16,891 bases of DNA, taken from positions 1 through 16,891 of the forward strand of contig MU617278.1 of assembly GCA_025201705.1 (NCBI GenBank), read 5' to 3'. The first letter of the stretch is position 1. Every line of letters begins with the position of its first letter. Shown piece after piece: positions 1-9,714 of this stretch. The translations under genes were made by a program, and so were the position numbers. The stretch comes from Dissophora ornata (taxonomy: Eukaryota > Mortierellomycota > Mortierellomycetes > Mortierellales > Mortierellaceae). Below the pieces are notes generated by a model, which searched no databases, had not been told where the DNA came from, and saw only the letters and a list, made by a program, of their open reading frames with translations.

Positions 1-210
1 AACAAGAAGATGGGATGGCCTGTTGCGGAGAGGGGGGAGAGAGCCGAGGGGAGGGAGGGGGGTTGATCCAGGAATGGAATGGAAGGAGGGACCGATCAGC
101 GGTGGGATGGAGGGAATGGGAGAATGAGGGAGTGAGGGATGATGGCGAGCGAGAGGATGGGGGAAGGGGAGGGATCCGAAGAGGAGCAAAGCCGGGAGAA
201 GACGCGCGCG

Positions 211-213
<3 letters not shown>

Positions 214-242
<29 letters not shown>
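214..242. repeat. GA dinucleotide microsatellite
   Basis: This is an uninterrupted GA alternation of about 14.5 units. It continues as imperfect GA-rich sequence to about 268. A short CT run near 291-302 could pair with it as a hairpin. Confidence 0.95.
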
Positions 243-249
<7 letters not shown>

Positions 250-731
250 AGAGAGAGACAGAGAGAGGGCTGCGAGGACTGAGGACGAGTGCTCTCTCTC
301 TCCCTCAATATTAATCTCTTGCAATAATCTCTCGCGCGCGCGCTCATGCTCGGGCTGGCTCTCGCGGCGTGCTCTCAACGTATCAGTGTGTCTGTACTAG
401 TGGCGCTGGTGGTGACCTGCGCTGGACCGACATGTCGACGCCTTGCTGCCAGACAGCCCGCTGGTCGGGTGCAGGACACGCACCAAGAGCGGGGTCCAAT
501 CTGTCGTGCATAGCCCACATGGACCACGGTGCATCCTCTGGCTGCATCACAGCTGTACTGTCCATGCATAGTCTACAACTACGGCACACAGCTCTCCCAC
601 TCCGCTCTCCCTCTCTGGTATCTTTCCTTTAATGGACGGCATCGTCCTCCCACCATCGGATCATCATCGCTGATCAGCGCAATCGACTCTGCTTCTTCTG
701 CATGCATCTGATCACCTGATCATGCAATCAC

Positions 732-836
732 GCATCTGATCTCCATGCATCTGATCTCGTGGCATCTGATCTCGTGGCATCTGATCTCGTAGCATCTGAT
801 CTCGTTGCATCTGATCTCGTTGCATCTAATCTCCTG
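732..836. repeat. 15-bp minisatellite, seven units
   Basis: Units of consensus GCATCTGATCTCGTG begin at 732, 747, 762, 777, 792, 807 and 822, exactly 15 bases apart. Variation is concentrated at the unit ends (GTG, GTA, GTT, CAT), and the last unit has a G-to-A change. Because 15 is a multiple of three, the reverse strand reads as a five-residue repeat (Glu-Ile-Arg-Cys-X). This open frame is a by-product of the repeat and is not evidence for a gene. Confidence 0.95.
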
Positions 837-958
837 CACCGAACGTGCATAGCCTGGCGCATAACTTGGTCCAGAGAGCCAGGTCATCCCATTCCCACCA
901 TTCCTCGCTACAATGACAGTTGCAATTAATTCCCAGCATTCCGTCACTTTTCATTCTT

Positions 959-1165
959 ATAATCTTTCCTTCTTTCTTCTTTCTTTTCTTCCTTCTCTCT
1001 CTTTCACTCTTCTCTCTCTTTCACTCTTCTCTCTCTCTCTCTCTCTCTCCCTCACTTCTATCTCGCACTTCTCTCTCACACTTCTCTCTCACTCACTTCT
1101 CTCTCGCACTCTCTCTTTCTCATTCTCCACTCTCCACTCTCATTCTCTCTTCGCTCATACCTGAT
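959..1165. repeat. Long CT-rich pyrimidine tract with pure (CT)n core
   Basis: More than 200 bases are nearly all C and T on this strand, with a pure CT run at about 1029-1049. The tract ends a few bases before the transporter start codon. Pyrimidine tracts are common in fungal core promoters and 5' UTRs, which is the likely role here. A slippage-expanded microsatellite is the alternative. Confidence 0.85.
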
Positions 1166-1169
1166 CTGC

Positions 1170-4069
1170 ATGTCCACTCCACCCAGATCCCAGAGCCACC
1201 TCATCCCCGGGCGGCGCCCTTCCCAAGACCTGCTCTCGTCCTCGCCCCAGCGCGATGCCGCCACCCGCCTGCTCTCCTCCTCACCCTCCGTTTCCCCCTT
1301 CTTTGGCAGACCTGCCTCTCGCGGCAGCAGCGTCAACGGCGACGGCAACACCCCATCCTCGTCCTGGAGATCACCCTCTACCCTCCAAAACTACCGTGCC
1401 AACGACAACGGCGCCTTCTCCACCGATGCTCTCAACAACGCCGTTCACCGGGCTGGCCTTGACAGCAGCAGTAACAGCATTCACGGCAGCTACCCCGGCG
1501 GCCCTAGCCACCTCGATGCCATGAACTCGATCGTCGACATCCCCGCTGACGAGGCCTCCAAGGTTGTCAAGAAACACCTTGTCCTAAACTCTCACTCGCG
1601 CGACAGCCTCGACTCTGACAGGAATGGCAATGGTGGTCCCTCCAACGCACACGGAGGTCACCACGACGGCTCTGGGCCTTCAGAGGAGGTCGACTACACC
1701 ACCGCATTCAAGCTGCCAGGAGGTGCCATCACTCGAGATGTATACAAGTGGCAAGCCGATCAGGAAAACGAGCAGAACCGTCGAGGTATTTTTTTATTTC
1801 AACTTGACAATTCTTTTCATATCCAAAGATGGACATGGGTATGGTCAATAACAAAAACAACAACAACACTGCATCCAGAGGCTCATTGGCTCTTTTTTTT
1901 TCTTTTTTTCCCTCCTTTTGTGGAAACGATACTTGTTCTATCCAGCCCGCTCCAGATCCTTCCACTTGCCACGACCCATAGAGCCGTCCGTCTCGGCCTT
2001 GAAACAGCCTGGTGGAATGCGGCGATACCACATGATTATGAAGGCAGAGGCCCATGGACGCCAGGCGAATGTGTTCACGAAGAGCTTTATCGACTTTTTG
2101 GCCATGTATGGCCATTTCGCTGGCGAGGATCTGGATGACGAGGAAGGGGGCGACTTTGTGCGAGCAGACTATGACGAGGAAGACGGACAAGGAGAGGGGT
2201 CAGGCACAGGATCGGGCTCTAGCCGCACGGAATCCACACCCTTGATCCCAAAACCTCCCCAAGGAGACGCAACGCCCGCTAAAGCCGTGTTCTTGCTGCT
2301 AAAGTCGTTTGTTGGAACCGGGATCATGTTCTTGCCCAAAGCGTAAGTCTTGCGCGAGTGGGGCAGTAGCCACACCAAAAAGAGGGGGAGAGAGAAAGCA
2401 AACAGTTCTTTTGAAAAGACAACTAGACAGGGTTGGGATCAGACCGCTCAAGAAAGAGTGCTCTATGCTTACTGCCTTACTTTTGTATTACCTTTTTCTC
2501 TCCTAGATTCAACAATGGAGGTATTCTCTTCTCATCCATCTTCTTGGTTGTCATTGCTGCCATCTCGCTGTTCTCGTTCCTATTGCTGGTCGAGTCGCGC
2601 CAGGTAGTGCCTGCATCGTTTGGTGATATTGGAGGACATCTTTATGGACCGTACATGCGCCACTCGATCTTGTGGGCGATTGCAATCTCTCAGATCGGTT
2701 TTGTCTGCGCCTACATGAGCTTTGTCGCCACCAATCTGGAAGCTCTGGCAAAGAACGTGCTGGACTCGACGGACATGTACCCCTCATATTTCTTTGTTGT
2801 TGTACAACTGATCGTCTTCATTCCCCTGGCTCTGGTAATATCTCCTGGTTTCTTCCCACGCTCGTGTTCCAACAATGCGTGCCCATTGGAGCCGCAAGAA
2901 CTTTTGTCACTATAAACTAACTGAAAGCACCCTCTGCGCTCTAGATCCGAAACATTGCCCGACTCTCCTTTACGGCTGTCGTCGCAGATATCTTTATCTG
3001 CTTTGGACTCATATACATGTATTACTTTGATGTAGGTGGCTGTCCCGAAAACTGTCTGATAACCTTTTTTTTTTTGCTATCCCCCTACCCCTGGCAATGA
3101 TGAGGATTGTCGCCCATCTTCGATTTGCTGACCTATGGATATGCTATCGCGCTCTTGTTCTTTTCTATAGACATTTACCTTGATCACCAATGGATTGAGC
3201 GACATTAAGCTCTTCAACCCCAAGGACTTTGCGTTGTTTATCGGAACTGCTGGTAGGCAACTCTCTCTCTCTTGTACACCCAATATTACGATCCTTTTCT
3301 TTGACATCAGTATGGCCGAAACCTTTGACTTTAACGCTTTGTGCCTTATCTCATTGCCTGACGTTTCTTCAATCGCAAGTGTTCACCTTCGAGGGAATCG
3401 GACTAATCATCCCCATCACAGAGTCGATGAAGGAACCGGAAAAGTTCCCAAAGGTCTTGACGGGCGTGATGATCGGTATCACGGTCTTATTTACGTCGCT
3501 TGGCGCCATGTCCTACGCAGCTTTCGGCTCAAAGACGGAGACTGTAGTCTTGTTGAACTTGCCCCAGAAAAGTCATTGGGTCCAGACAGTCCAGGGATTG
3601 TACTCGATTGCCATCATGCTCTCAATCCCCCTGCAGCTCTTCCCCGCCATCCGTATCATGGAAAATGGCCTCTTCACACGCTCGGGCAAGTACAACATGC
3701 TAGTCAAATGGCAAAAGAACTTTTTCAGAATTCTGTCCCTATTTGTCTGTGCTGCCGTTGCCATCTGGGCCGGTGAGGACCTTGACAAGTTTGTTTCCAT
3801 TGTTGGGTCTGTTGCATGTAAGTGATTAAGTGATGTGGAATTTTTTTTTATGATGCATTGTTTGCTGCATTAAAGATCAAAATTTTAAACAACCACACGC
3901 TCTTTGTTGCATAGGCATTCCGTTGGCTTACATCTTCCCAGCCATGCTCCACTACAAGACGCATCCCAACAAGAAGTCCCGCATCTTCGATGCCCTGCTG
4001 TTTACTTTTGGATGCGTGACCATGATCTACACGACCGGAAACACCTTGTACGAATGGATGGAGGGATGA
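1170..4069 (+). CDS. AVT3: Vacuolar amino-acid transporter, Avt3/Avt4 type (AAAP family)
   Basis: Seven exons (1170-1785, 1946-2342, 2507-2834, 2945-3031, 3171-3252, 3380-3817, 3915-4069) join in phase to give 700 residues, close to the roughly 700 of yeast Avt3 and Avt4. All six introns are GT-AG. The first ~315 residues are Ser/Pro/Asp-rich and probably a disordered cytosolic tail, with an acidic stretch just before the membrane domain. The membrane domain opens with KSFVGTGIMFLPKAFNNGG (start of TM1) and contains FTFEGIGLIIPITESM and the C-terminal IPLAYIFPAMLHYK, all typical of amino acid/auxin permeases. Family knowledge: Avt3/4 proteins export neutral amino acids from vacuole to cytosol, which matters during nitrogen starvation and autophagy. 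The start is the first ATG after the pyrimidine tract. Substrate range cannot be read from the sequence. It is convergent with the UBE2S gene. Confidence 0.93.
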
Positions 4070-4245
4070 TCGGCCCTGCATCACTACGAAGGGGTACGAT
4101 TCCTACTTTCTCCTTTTCCTCTTTATATGACACTCTCCTAGATGCGTTCGATCAGTTTAAAAGCGCCCCTCTGGCCTTTTTGCATTTTTCGGTAAATAGT
4201 CGTGGCACTACAGCTTTGTTTAGTATCCCTCTCAAATATCACATC

Positions 4246-4251
4246 TTTATT
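4246..4251 (-). terminator. Candidate polyadenylation signal (AATAAA) of the UBE2S gene
   Basis: The reverse strand reads AATAAA 24 bases past the UBE2S stop codon. It lies in the 205-base gap between two convergent stop codons, so the two 3' UTRs probably overlap or nearly so. Confidence 0.55.
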
Positions 4252-4274
4252 ACTGTGATTGCGGCACAGCATCA

Positions 4275-5472
4275 TCAAAGGCGTCTGAGTGTTCGTTTCC
4301 GATTCTCTATTGATCCCTTCACGTTCTTGTGCGTCGTGGCGCCTATTGAAGCCCTGACAATGCTCTCCTGGACTTTATCCTTGAGTGGCTCATGCTTGTT
4401 GTGGCCAGGTATCTGTTTGAGTGATGGACAGTTCCTTGCTGGGGTTTGGTTCTGGTGTGTGGGCAGGCCTTGTAACGTCTGTCGACCACAGTGGGCAGAG
4501 ACCTGGTGTTTGGTATGGGATGCTGCTCCAGAACTACACTGAGGCTGTTCAATCGAATTTTCTTCTTGTGGCAGCTTTCGCTTCAGGCACAACGCCATAG
4601 CTGTCGGGTCGTGAATAGAAGGCGCCTTTGGTATGGATATGGAAGCCGACGTAACCATGTCCTCGTCCATGGGTGACACTAGCTGCTCACCTGTAACTAT
4701 TCCCGTCGTTTTACTGTAGGCCCCTGCAGTCGGTGCATCCGCTGGTGTTGACGCCTTGGAAGCAGCAACACGTACAGGGCCAACCCGAGATACGATTGAA
4801 GTGGATGCCATCTCTTGCTGGGAATTGCTCTCATTTCTACTGCTATTGACGACGGTATCCTTGGTGCTGCTGCTTTGAACAGCAAATATATCCTGACCAG
4901 GAGACTGCGCGTGAATGCTGGTGATTAGTCTTGCGTGCTTTGCATAGTCGTCGTAATGCTCCAAAAGCTGGCGTCCTGCTTCTTCGTTCAGTGCTGACTC
5001 GGGATTTGGCACAATCAACAAACACTTGACGACCTGCGCACACCATATAAAGTTGTGATGAAAACATTAGTCCCTGCAGTTGGAGCACGCGAGGATGGTC
5101 TGGCGAAGCACGTTGGATCACGTTGAGCAGCTTAACTGAGCAGATCTACTTGCCAGCAAGACGTGTCGCAGACCGAGGTCCTTTTTCCAATCCTTCTTGA
5201 GCGTGCTGACACAGACGTCTCCTTGCTTGGACACATTGGGGTGAAATATCTTTGTCAAGAAGAAGCCTAAACGACAGAACAGAGAGCGTGCACAGTTGTT
5301 GGCGTATGTGTCACGATAGAAACCAGCAATTAATTTCGAAGGGAAACAAAAGAAATACTTGCATTTTGGCGGTGAGTTTGGAAAGTCCGCGCTCAGTTGG
5401 AGGCGTAGCCGAAAGCAACCGCCTTCGTAAGGTGTACCCACTGAGTTAGAGAGAGGGAGAGAGAGAGCACGC

Positions 5473-5515
<43 letters not shown>

Positions 5516-5734
5516 AAAGAGAGAAAAGGAATATGCTATGAACAAGCTGCTTCTTTTGAACCACCGAAACAATAGACACAAGACACTGTGCACACCTGGG
5601 CCTTGGATCCAGGCTTGAATGTCAGTCAGTGTGTCTTCGTTCAGGATCAGCCGGATGCCCTCGGGAGGGTCGTTCTTGAGCATATATAGCTCGCGGCTCA
5701 CTTTGCGGAGGGCAGTGGACGAGATCGCGTCCAT
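4275..5734 (-). CDS. UBE2S: UBE2S-type ubiquitin-conjugating enzyme E2 (APC/C chain elongation)
   Basis: Four exons on the minus strand (5734-5596, 5440-5363, 5266-5154, 5033-4275) join in phase to 362 residues. The UBC fold spans about residues 1-150, with GTPYEGG, the catalytic motif FHPNV and active-site Cys91 in the context [12 protein letters not shown]. This is followed by [12 protein letters not shown], a segment highly characteristic of UBE2S. The protein ends RKRTLRRL, matching the Leu-Arg-Arg-Leu tail by which animal UBE2S docks on the anaphase-promoting complex. Family knowledge: UBE2S extends Lys11-linked ubiquitin chains on mitotic APC/C substrates. The linker between the UBC fold and tail is about 200 residues, Ser/Thr/Ala-rich, and longer than in the 222-residue human protein. 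The start at 5734 gives an N-terminus that aligns without excess; an upstream ATG at 5881 would only add low-complexity sequence. Introns 2 and 3 have GC donors. Confidence 0.93.
5034..5153 (-). other. GC-AG intron (UBE2S intron 3, 120 bp)
   Basis: The exon ends ...TTGCTG and the intron begins GCAAGT and ends GCGCAG. Only this phase-0 junction gives [17 protein letters not shown], matching the UBE2S family without gap. The GT four bases further on would shift the frame. Confidence 0.88.
5267..5362 (-). other. GC-AG intron (UBE2S intron 2, 96 bp)
   Basis: The exon ends CCAAAAT, the intron begins GCAAGT and ends TTTAG, and the next exon begins GCTTCTTCTTG. The phase-1 junction yields [16 protein letters not shown], collinear with UBE2S. 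Using the nearby GT at 5358-5357 breaks the frame of the catalytic exon. Confidence 0.88.
5441..5595 (-). other. UBE2S intron 1 with embedded microsatellite
   Basis: This GT-AG intron of 155 bp is phase 1. Its 3' half is a long CT tract on the coding strand (GA 17 units on the plus strand, 5477-5510), which takes the place of the polypyrimidine tract before the CAG acceptor. Confidence 0.85.
5477..5510. repeat. (GA)17 microsatellite inside UBE2S intron 1
   Basis: This is a perfect GA alternation on the plus strand, flanked on both sides by interrupted GA-rich sequence from about 5450 to 5528. It lies wholly within the intron. Confidence 0.95.
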
Positions 5735-6097
5735 TGGGAAAGGCTGGCGGTGTGGTTGAGTGGGCTTGGGAATGTGTCGGTGGCGTCCACAGTCAGTGCG
5801 TGTGCAGGGGTGTGTGTACTCCGGGTGGTGTTGCGTGAATATGAATGTCTGGGTATGCGGAGCGAAATGGGATGCATCCACCTGCTGGAGCTAATGGATG
5901 CAGCGATGAGAGTCAATCAATGAGAGTCAATCAATGGCCAAAGTTGACCACGAAACAGGCGACCACAGGGGCCACAGGGACAGGCGTATTTCTTTGATGT
6001 GGCTGGACGAGTCTGCTTGTTGTACTACTTCGTTCTCAATCTGGGATTATATGCATGATATTACGAAACCGCGATAGAGCCATGTCGCGTTCGACCT
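5735..6097. other. Spacer between ATG7 stop and UBE2S start (both minus strand)
   Basis: This 363-base spacer should hold the ATG7 3' end and the UBE2S promoter. It contains a perfect tandem duplication of a 14-mer (ATGAGAGTCAATCA) at 5906-5933. I found no canonical AATAAA for ATG7 and no convincing TATA box. An open frame that overlaps the UBE2S start is Thr/His/Pro-rich and looks like 5' UTR. Confidence 0.6.
5906..5933. repeat. 14-bp perfect tandem duplication
   Basis: ATGAGAGTCAATCA occurs twice in direct succession in the UBE2S upstream region. The reverse strand carries TGACTC in each copy, which is part of a Gcn4/AP-1-type site, but without the final A of TGACTCA. A regulatory role is therefore only a possibility. 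Confidence 0.85.
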
Positions 6098-9017
6098 CTA
6101 CATATCCTCGTCAATGTCCTCTCCCTCAGAGTCCTCGGCCCATTCCATATCCAGACCCTCGCTCTCTTCCTTCATCTTTGTGAGTCCCGTCACATCCTCC
6201 AGATGCTTCGCGTCCTCGAAGACCTTGGCAAGGAACCCAAATCCTTCCTGCTCGTACGCCCCAAGGATCGCATCCGAGCACGCCGTGCATCGGTCGTATG
6301 CCTGGCCTGAAATCAAGAGGTTCTTGAACCGCGACAGGAACCCACGGATCTGGTGCGGCAGCAGACCAAGAGTCGACCCTTGTTGGTCCTGAGCTCTGTC
6401 CTCCCGACCGCCTTCGCCGTCTGCCTTGTCCGCTGGTGCTCTCACCCTGATATGGTTGTTAAAACCGAAATCGATGTTTTTCAGTTTCTAGACACAGAGC
6501 AAATACAAAAAAAGCAAGACACTCCATGTCTCCTATACATACCCGTCGGGGTGGTGTAGGAGGGACACCATCATCTCGACAGCCATTGCACTGGCTATCG
6601 CTGAAAGACCAGGCCGAGTGACAGTGCACTGCTGATCAAGAGTCCTGTCGGAAAGTGACTATTCACATGAGCATCGGTTGGATATCCTAATGTTAGCACT
6701 GGTATCCACCCGTGGAGCATACATAGCTGTCAAGACAGATGCATTCATCCAACCACCATCGTATGCTCACTCACGTCAGTAGGGGCAACAATATCGTTGC
6801 AAAAGTAGCATCCTAATGGTGCCGATTCACTTGAAATGTGGTGCTCGCGGTCCTGACCGACGCCGTGACGCATCACAAGAAAAGTGTCAAACCCTAACGC
6901 AGCATTGATGACAATCTAGTGAACGAAACATGAAAGGACAGCATGAGTACATCCAACTGTAGTTCCTATCGCTCATGATAAAAAACGGCTCCAGTGTGTT
7001 CCCACCTTCTTCATCCTTGCCCCCAAAAGTGTCGGAAGCCAGCGACTTTCGCGACTATCCATAAGGAGGAAAATGGCATCATGCTGCCGGAAAAGTTCCT
7101 CAAGCGTGGCAACGTCCTTTTGAGCACTCTCGTACAGCTGACTGCTAATAGGATGCCCTGGCATTGGAATCGACAGCGCGTGCCCTACAGCGTTCTGCGA
7201 GCGACCGCCCAGCAATGCCGATATTAGTACCGACATTCTCGAAAACAAGTGGGCTGTCAAGACTTTGAGACTGGGGTATACGAATTCCACAATGCTAGAC
7301 CTACCACGCCTGGGTACACCTTTCGCAAACTGGCGGCAGCTGTCGTTGCCTTATCTTTGCCGCCCTCCAAACAGTCTTCAAACTCAAACAGAGGTTGGCG
7401 GACCGGGTTTGAAAACGACACTTTGGCATTGTCCACAAAAGTGATATTTCGCACGCCCCATCCTAGCAGCGAGCGGGCTACATAACACCCGAGAGTTCCA
7501 GCTCCTAAAAGCAGACATCGCGTCTCCTGCACCTTCTCTAGTTGCAGATCTGGCAGCAGCCTCCATCTCATCAGCTTCAGGTTCAAATTAACCGCAGTGT
7601 CTGCCAATCGCGCTGGATCCATCAAAGGCGCTAGATCTGCAAGACGCGGGCCGAGCTTTCCCTGTGCATTCTTTTCCCAGCCAACCGCTTTGGGGCAAGC
7701 TAAGCAGTGCGACCATAAACGGCAACCCATGTTATACATCTGTCAAAGAAATCAACCAAAGGCGTCACAGGCTGCTGACCTCAAGCATTTGCGCACCTGA
7801 GACTGGGACATAAGAAGGCACATGTGCTGTGAATAGCTTGCTGGAGCCAATGTCCTGCTTCCCGGGGACCTCTCGGAGACAAAGCACGCGAACTTTAGTG
7901 ACTTTCCACTGATGCTGGAGCAACGCTAAAAGGTTACGCAATGGCCAGCCTGGATGACTATCCAGCGAGGACGGATCTGCAAACCCAATGATCATCTGTG
8001 GCAAACATATTTGAGGATTTAGCCAGGCGATAGAGAATTCCATTCACAAATCATGTTGCTGGTGTTAGTACCGGCCATACCTGACTCTCGTCACACCCAG
8101 CAAAAAACTCGTTCCAGTCCTGCAGGCGAGCTACAGACATTCCATCTTGGCTCTCTCTGACCAAGAAAAATCCCCACTGGCTCGATGGATGGGCTTGTCG
8201 GTACTGATCTAGCCCAAGCCGCAGGTTGTTGACTTGGACTGGCGAGAAAGCCAAAGTGATTTCCTGCATGGTGTCGGCTGTCCATGCAGGGTCTGCCTGC
8301 AGGGCGGGAAAGGCAAACCAGTAATAAAACTTGAATTTTTTGAGGTCTGCAAATGTGAGGAGCAGAAACCTGTTGAGCAGCGAAGGATCTAATGCAGCCC
8401 GTCCTGACGTGATGTCATCCCAAATCTAGTTCGGCGTCAGGTTCGACACACGCGTTAGAGCAGTTGTGTCAAGTGCGCAGATGATATGGTGACGCTGACC
8501 AAGAAGGCATCAACAACAAATCACAGAGGGACTCCAACCTGGTCCACGGCCATCTTGAAAAGCGCGGTTTTGTCGATAGATTTAAAATCCTCGATCGTAT
8601 TGGTGTTCTTCACAATACCCGGGGCGGGAAACGTGAAGGCTGGGATTCTACCGAGCAGTAGAGGACAGATGTTTCAATACGCCATTGCGTGTAGGTCAAC
8701 AAAGGATAAAAACAGGGGAGAGGACGCAAGCACAAATACATATCCATCTGTCTGTGTGCGCCGCGAGCATACCTTCCTGCTTGATGTTGCTCGGGGTCAG
8801 TTCCGTCAGGAAAAGCGCCGGTTCCAAGGCAGAGTCGCGCCGGCAAGGCTACAGACGTGTCTTTGCCAGGGACGCGGACCTGTTGGCCAGTGGAATAGTA
8901 GCCGAGCACAGGTTTGGGTGAGTCGTCCAGCTTGAAGACATCCATCTTTCGCTGTGTCAGGAGCTGCCAAAATGGGGCCTCGACCGCGGAGGCCCAAGGA
9001 TGGAACTGGAGCAACAT
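6098..9017 (-). CDS. ATG7: Autophagy-related E1-like activating enzyme Atg7
   Basis: Nine minus-strand exons (9017-8773, 8647-8539, 8425-8081, 7995-7797, 7699-7305, 7194-7006, 6915-6775, 6658-6543, 6446-6098) join in phase to 695 residues; human ATG7 has 703. The eight introns (85-125 bp) are GT-AG. The N-terminal domain contains [16 protein letters not shown] and [10 protein letters not shown]. The adenylation domain has [10 protein letters not shown], the ATP-binding GAGTLG at residues 365-370 and [13 protein letters not shown]. The catalytic cysteine is Cys552 in [20 protein letters not shown] and CTACSD supply paired CxxC cysteines of the kind that bind zinc in E1 enzymes. [13 protein letters not shown] follows, and the protein ends in an acidic tail. 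Family knowledge: Atg7 activates Atg12 and Atg8 and passes them to Atg10 and Atg3 for autophagosome formation in the cytosol. No key residue is missing. The start at 9017 is the ATG immediately before the conserved [13 protein letters not shown] segment. Confidence 0.97.
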
Positions 9018-9714
9018 TGGCTGAACTGCAGTATGGGGTTGGGGTGCTTTTGACGCAGGGGTAGGATATGAACGGGGAGAGGGGCTGTGCCGAAGAGTAG
9101 AATAACAGTGAATAAAAAAAAACAAAGAGTGGACAGGAAGGGAGCAAGGAGAGCGGGAGCGAGAGTGAGGGAGGAGACAGAGAAAGAGAAAAGAAGAGAG
9201 GAGGAGGGTGCGAGGGTGCGAGGGTGGTTGCCCATGGTCCATCTCTCCATGCCACCCTCATCCCTCATCCCTCGAGTCAGTCAGTCACCTGCACGCCCTC
9301 TGACGGCAGCCCGCAAATTTGCATTCACAGCAGTGCAGCGCCATCTGCTCCTCCGTTGCACAACTGCCGAATGCGTATTTTTGAAACACGGTACCAAAGA
9401 ACCCCTCAATCCCAGCAAAGAAATTGGGCAGGATCTGGCGCGAGGGTTCCCCAATAACAAACGAATCACAGATCTCTTTTCATCATTCGTCGGATTGCCT
9501 CCATTGGATCCTCCATCCGCCTCCGCTCCCAACACCCATCAGCCTGTGAATGCGCCCACCCACCAAAAAGGTACTCCGGAAGGGGACATTTTCTGTCTGT
9601 GTGTGTCAGTGGAGTGTGTTGCGTGCATGCGTCTGCAAATGGTGCCCTGCACGAATCTGACCGCCTCAAGCTTTCTCCGTCTACCCCGACGATCCAGGAA
9701 CAGCTCTAGACTCT
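9018..9714. other. Divergent promoter region between ATG7 and the 2OG-like gene
   Basis: These 697 bases separate two outward-facing start codons. Bases 9110-9215 are very purine-rich on the plus strand (a pyrimidine tract for ATG7), comparable to the tract before the transporter gene. A GT/TG-alternating patch lies near 9593-9640. A long plus-strand open frame (9087-9797) has no recognisable domain, and I do not count it as a gene. It remains possible that the plus-strand gene has an upstream 5' exon here. Confidence 0.55.

Larger units (their letters stand above)
1..1169. other. Gene-free repeat-rich region upstream of the transporter gene
   Basis: No convincing coding exon is seen on either strand. 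The first 280 bases are strongly purine-rich on this strand, ending in a GA microsatellite. A CG-alternating run follows near 333-342. Bases 700-836 hold a 15-bp minisatellite. From about 959 to 1165 the strand becomes almost pure pyrimidine and leads directly to the transporter ATG at 1170, so the last part is probably promoter and 5' UTR of that gene. Open frames here are products of the repeats, with compositions such as runs of Ser-Leu or Arg-Glu. Confidence 0.7.

Noticed and set aside
732..836. CRISPR array
   Set aside because: Units are contiguous 15-mers without spacers, and the surrounding genome is eukaryotic.
720..947. Minus-strand open frame with Glu-Ile-Arg-Cys pentapeptide repeats
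   Set aside because: It is fully explained by the 15-bp minisatellite, whose length is a multiple of three. It has no domain and no plausible flanking gene structure.
3904..4542. Plus-strand open frame beyond the transporter stop
   Set aside because: It overlaps the last transporter exon in a different frame and is antisense to the well-supported UBE2S C-terminal exon.
5358..5359. Ordinary GT donor for UBE2S intron 2
   Set aside because: Using this GT leaves phase 2, while the only suitable acceptor needs phase 1. The catalytic exon would be read out of frame.
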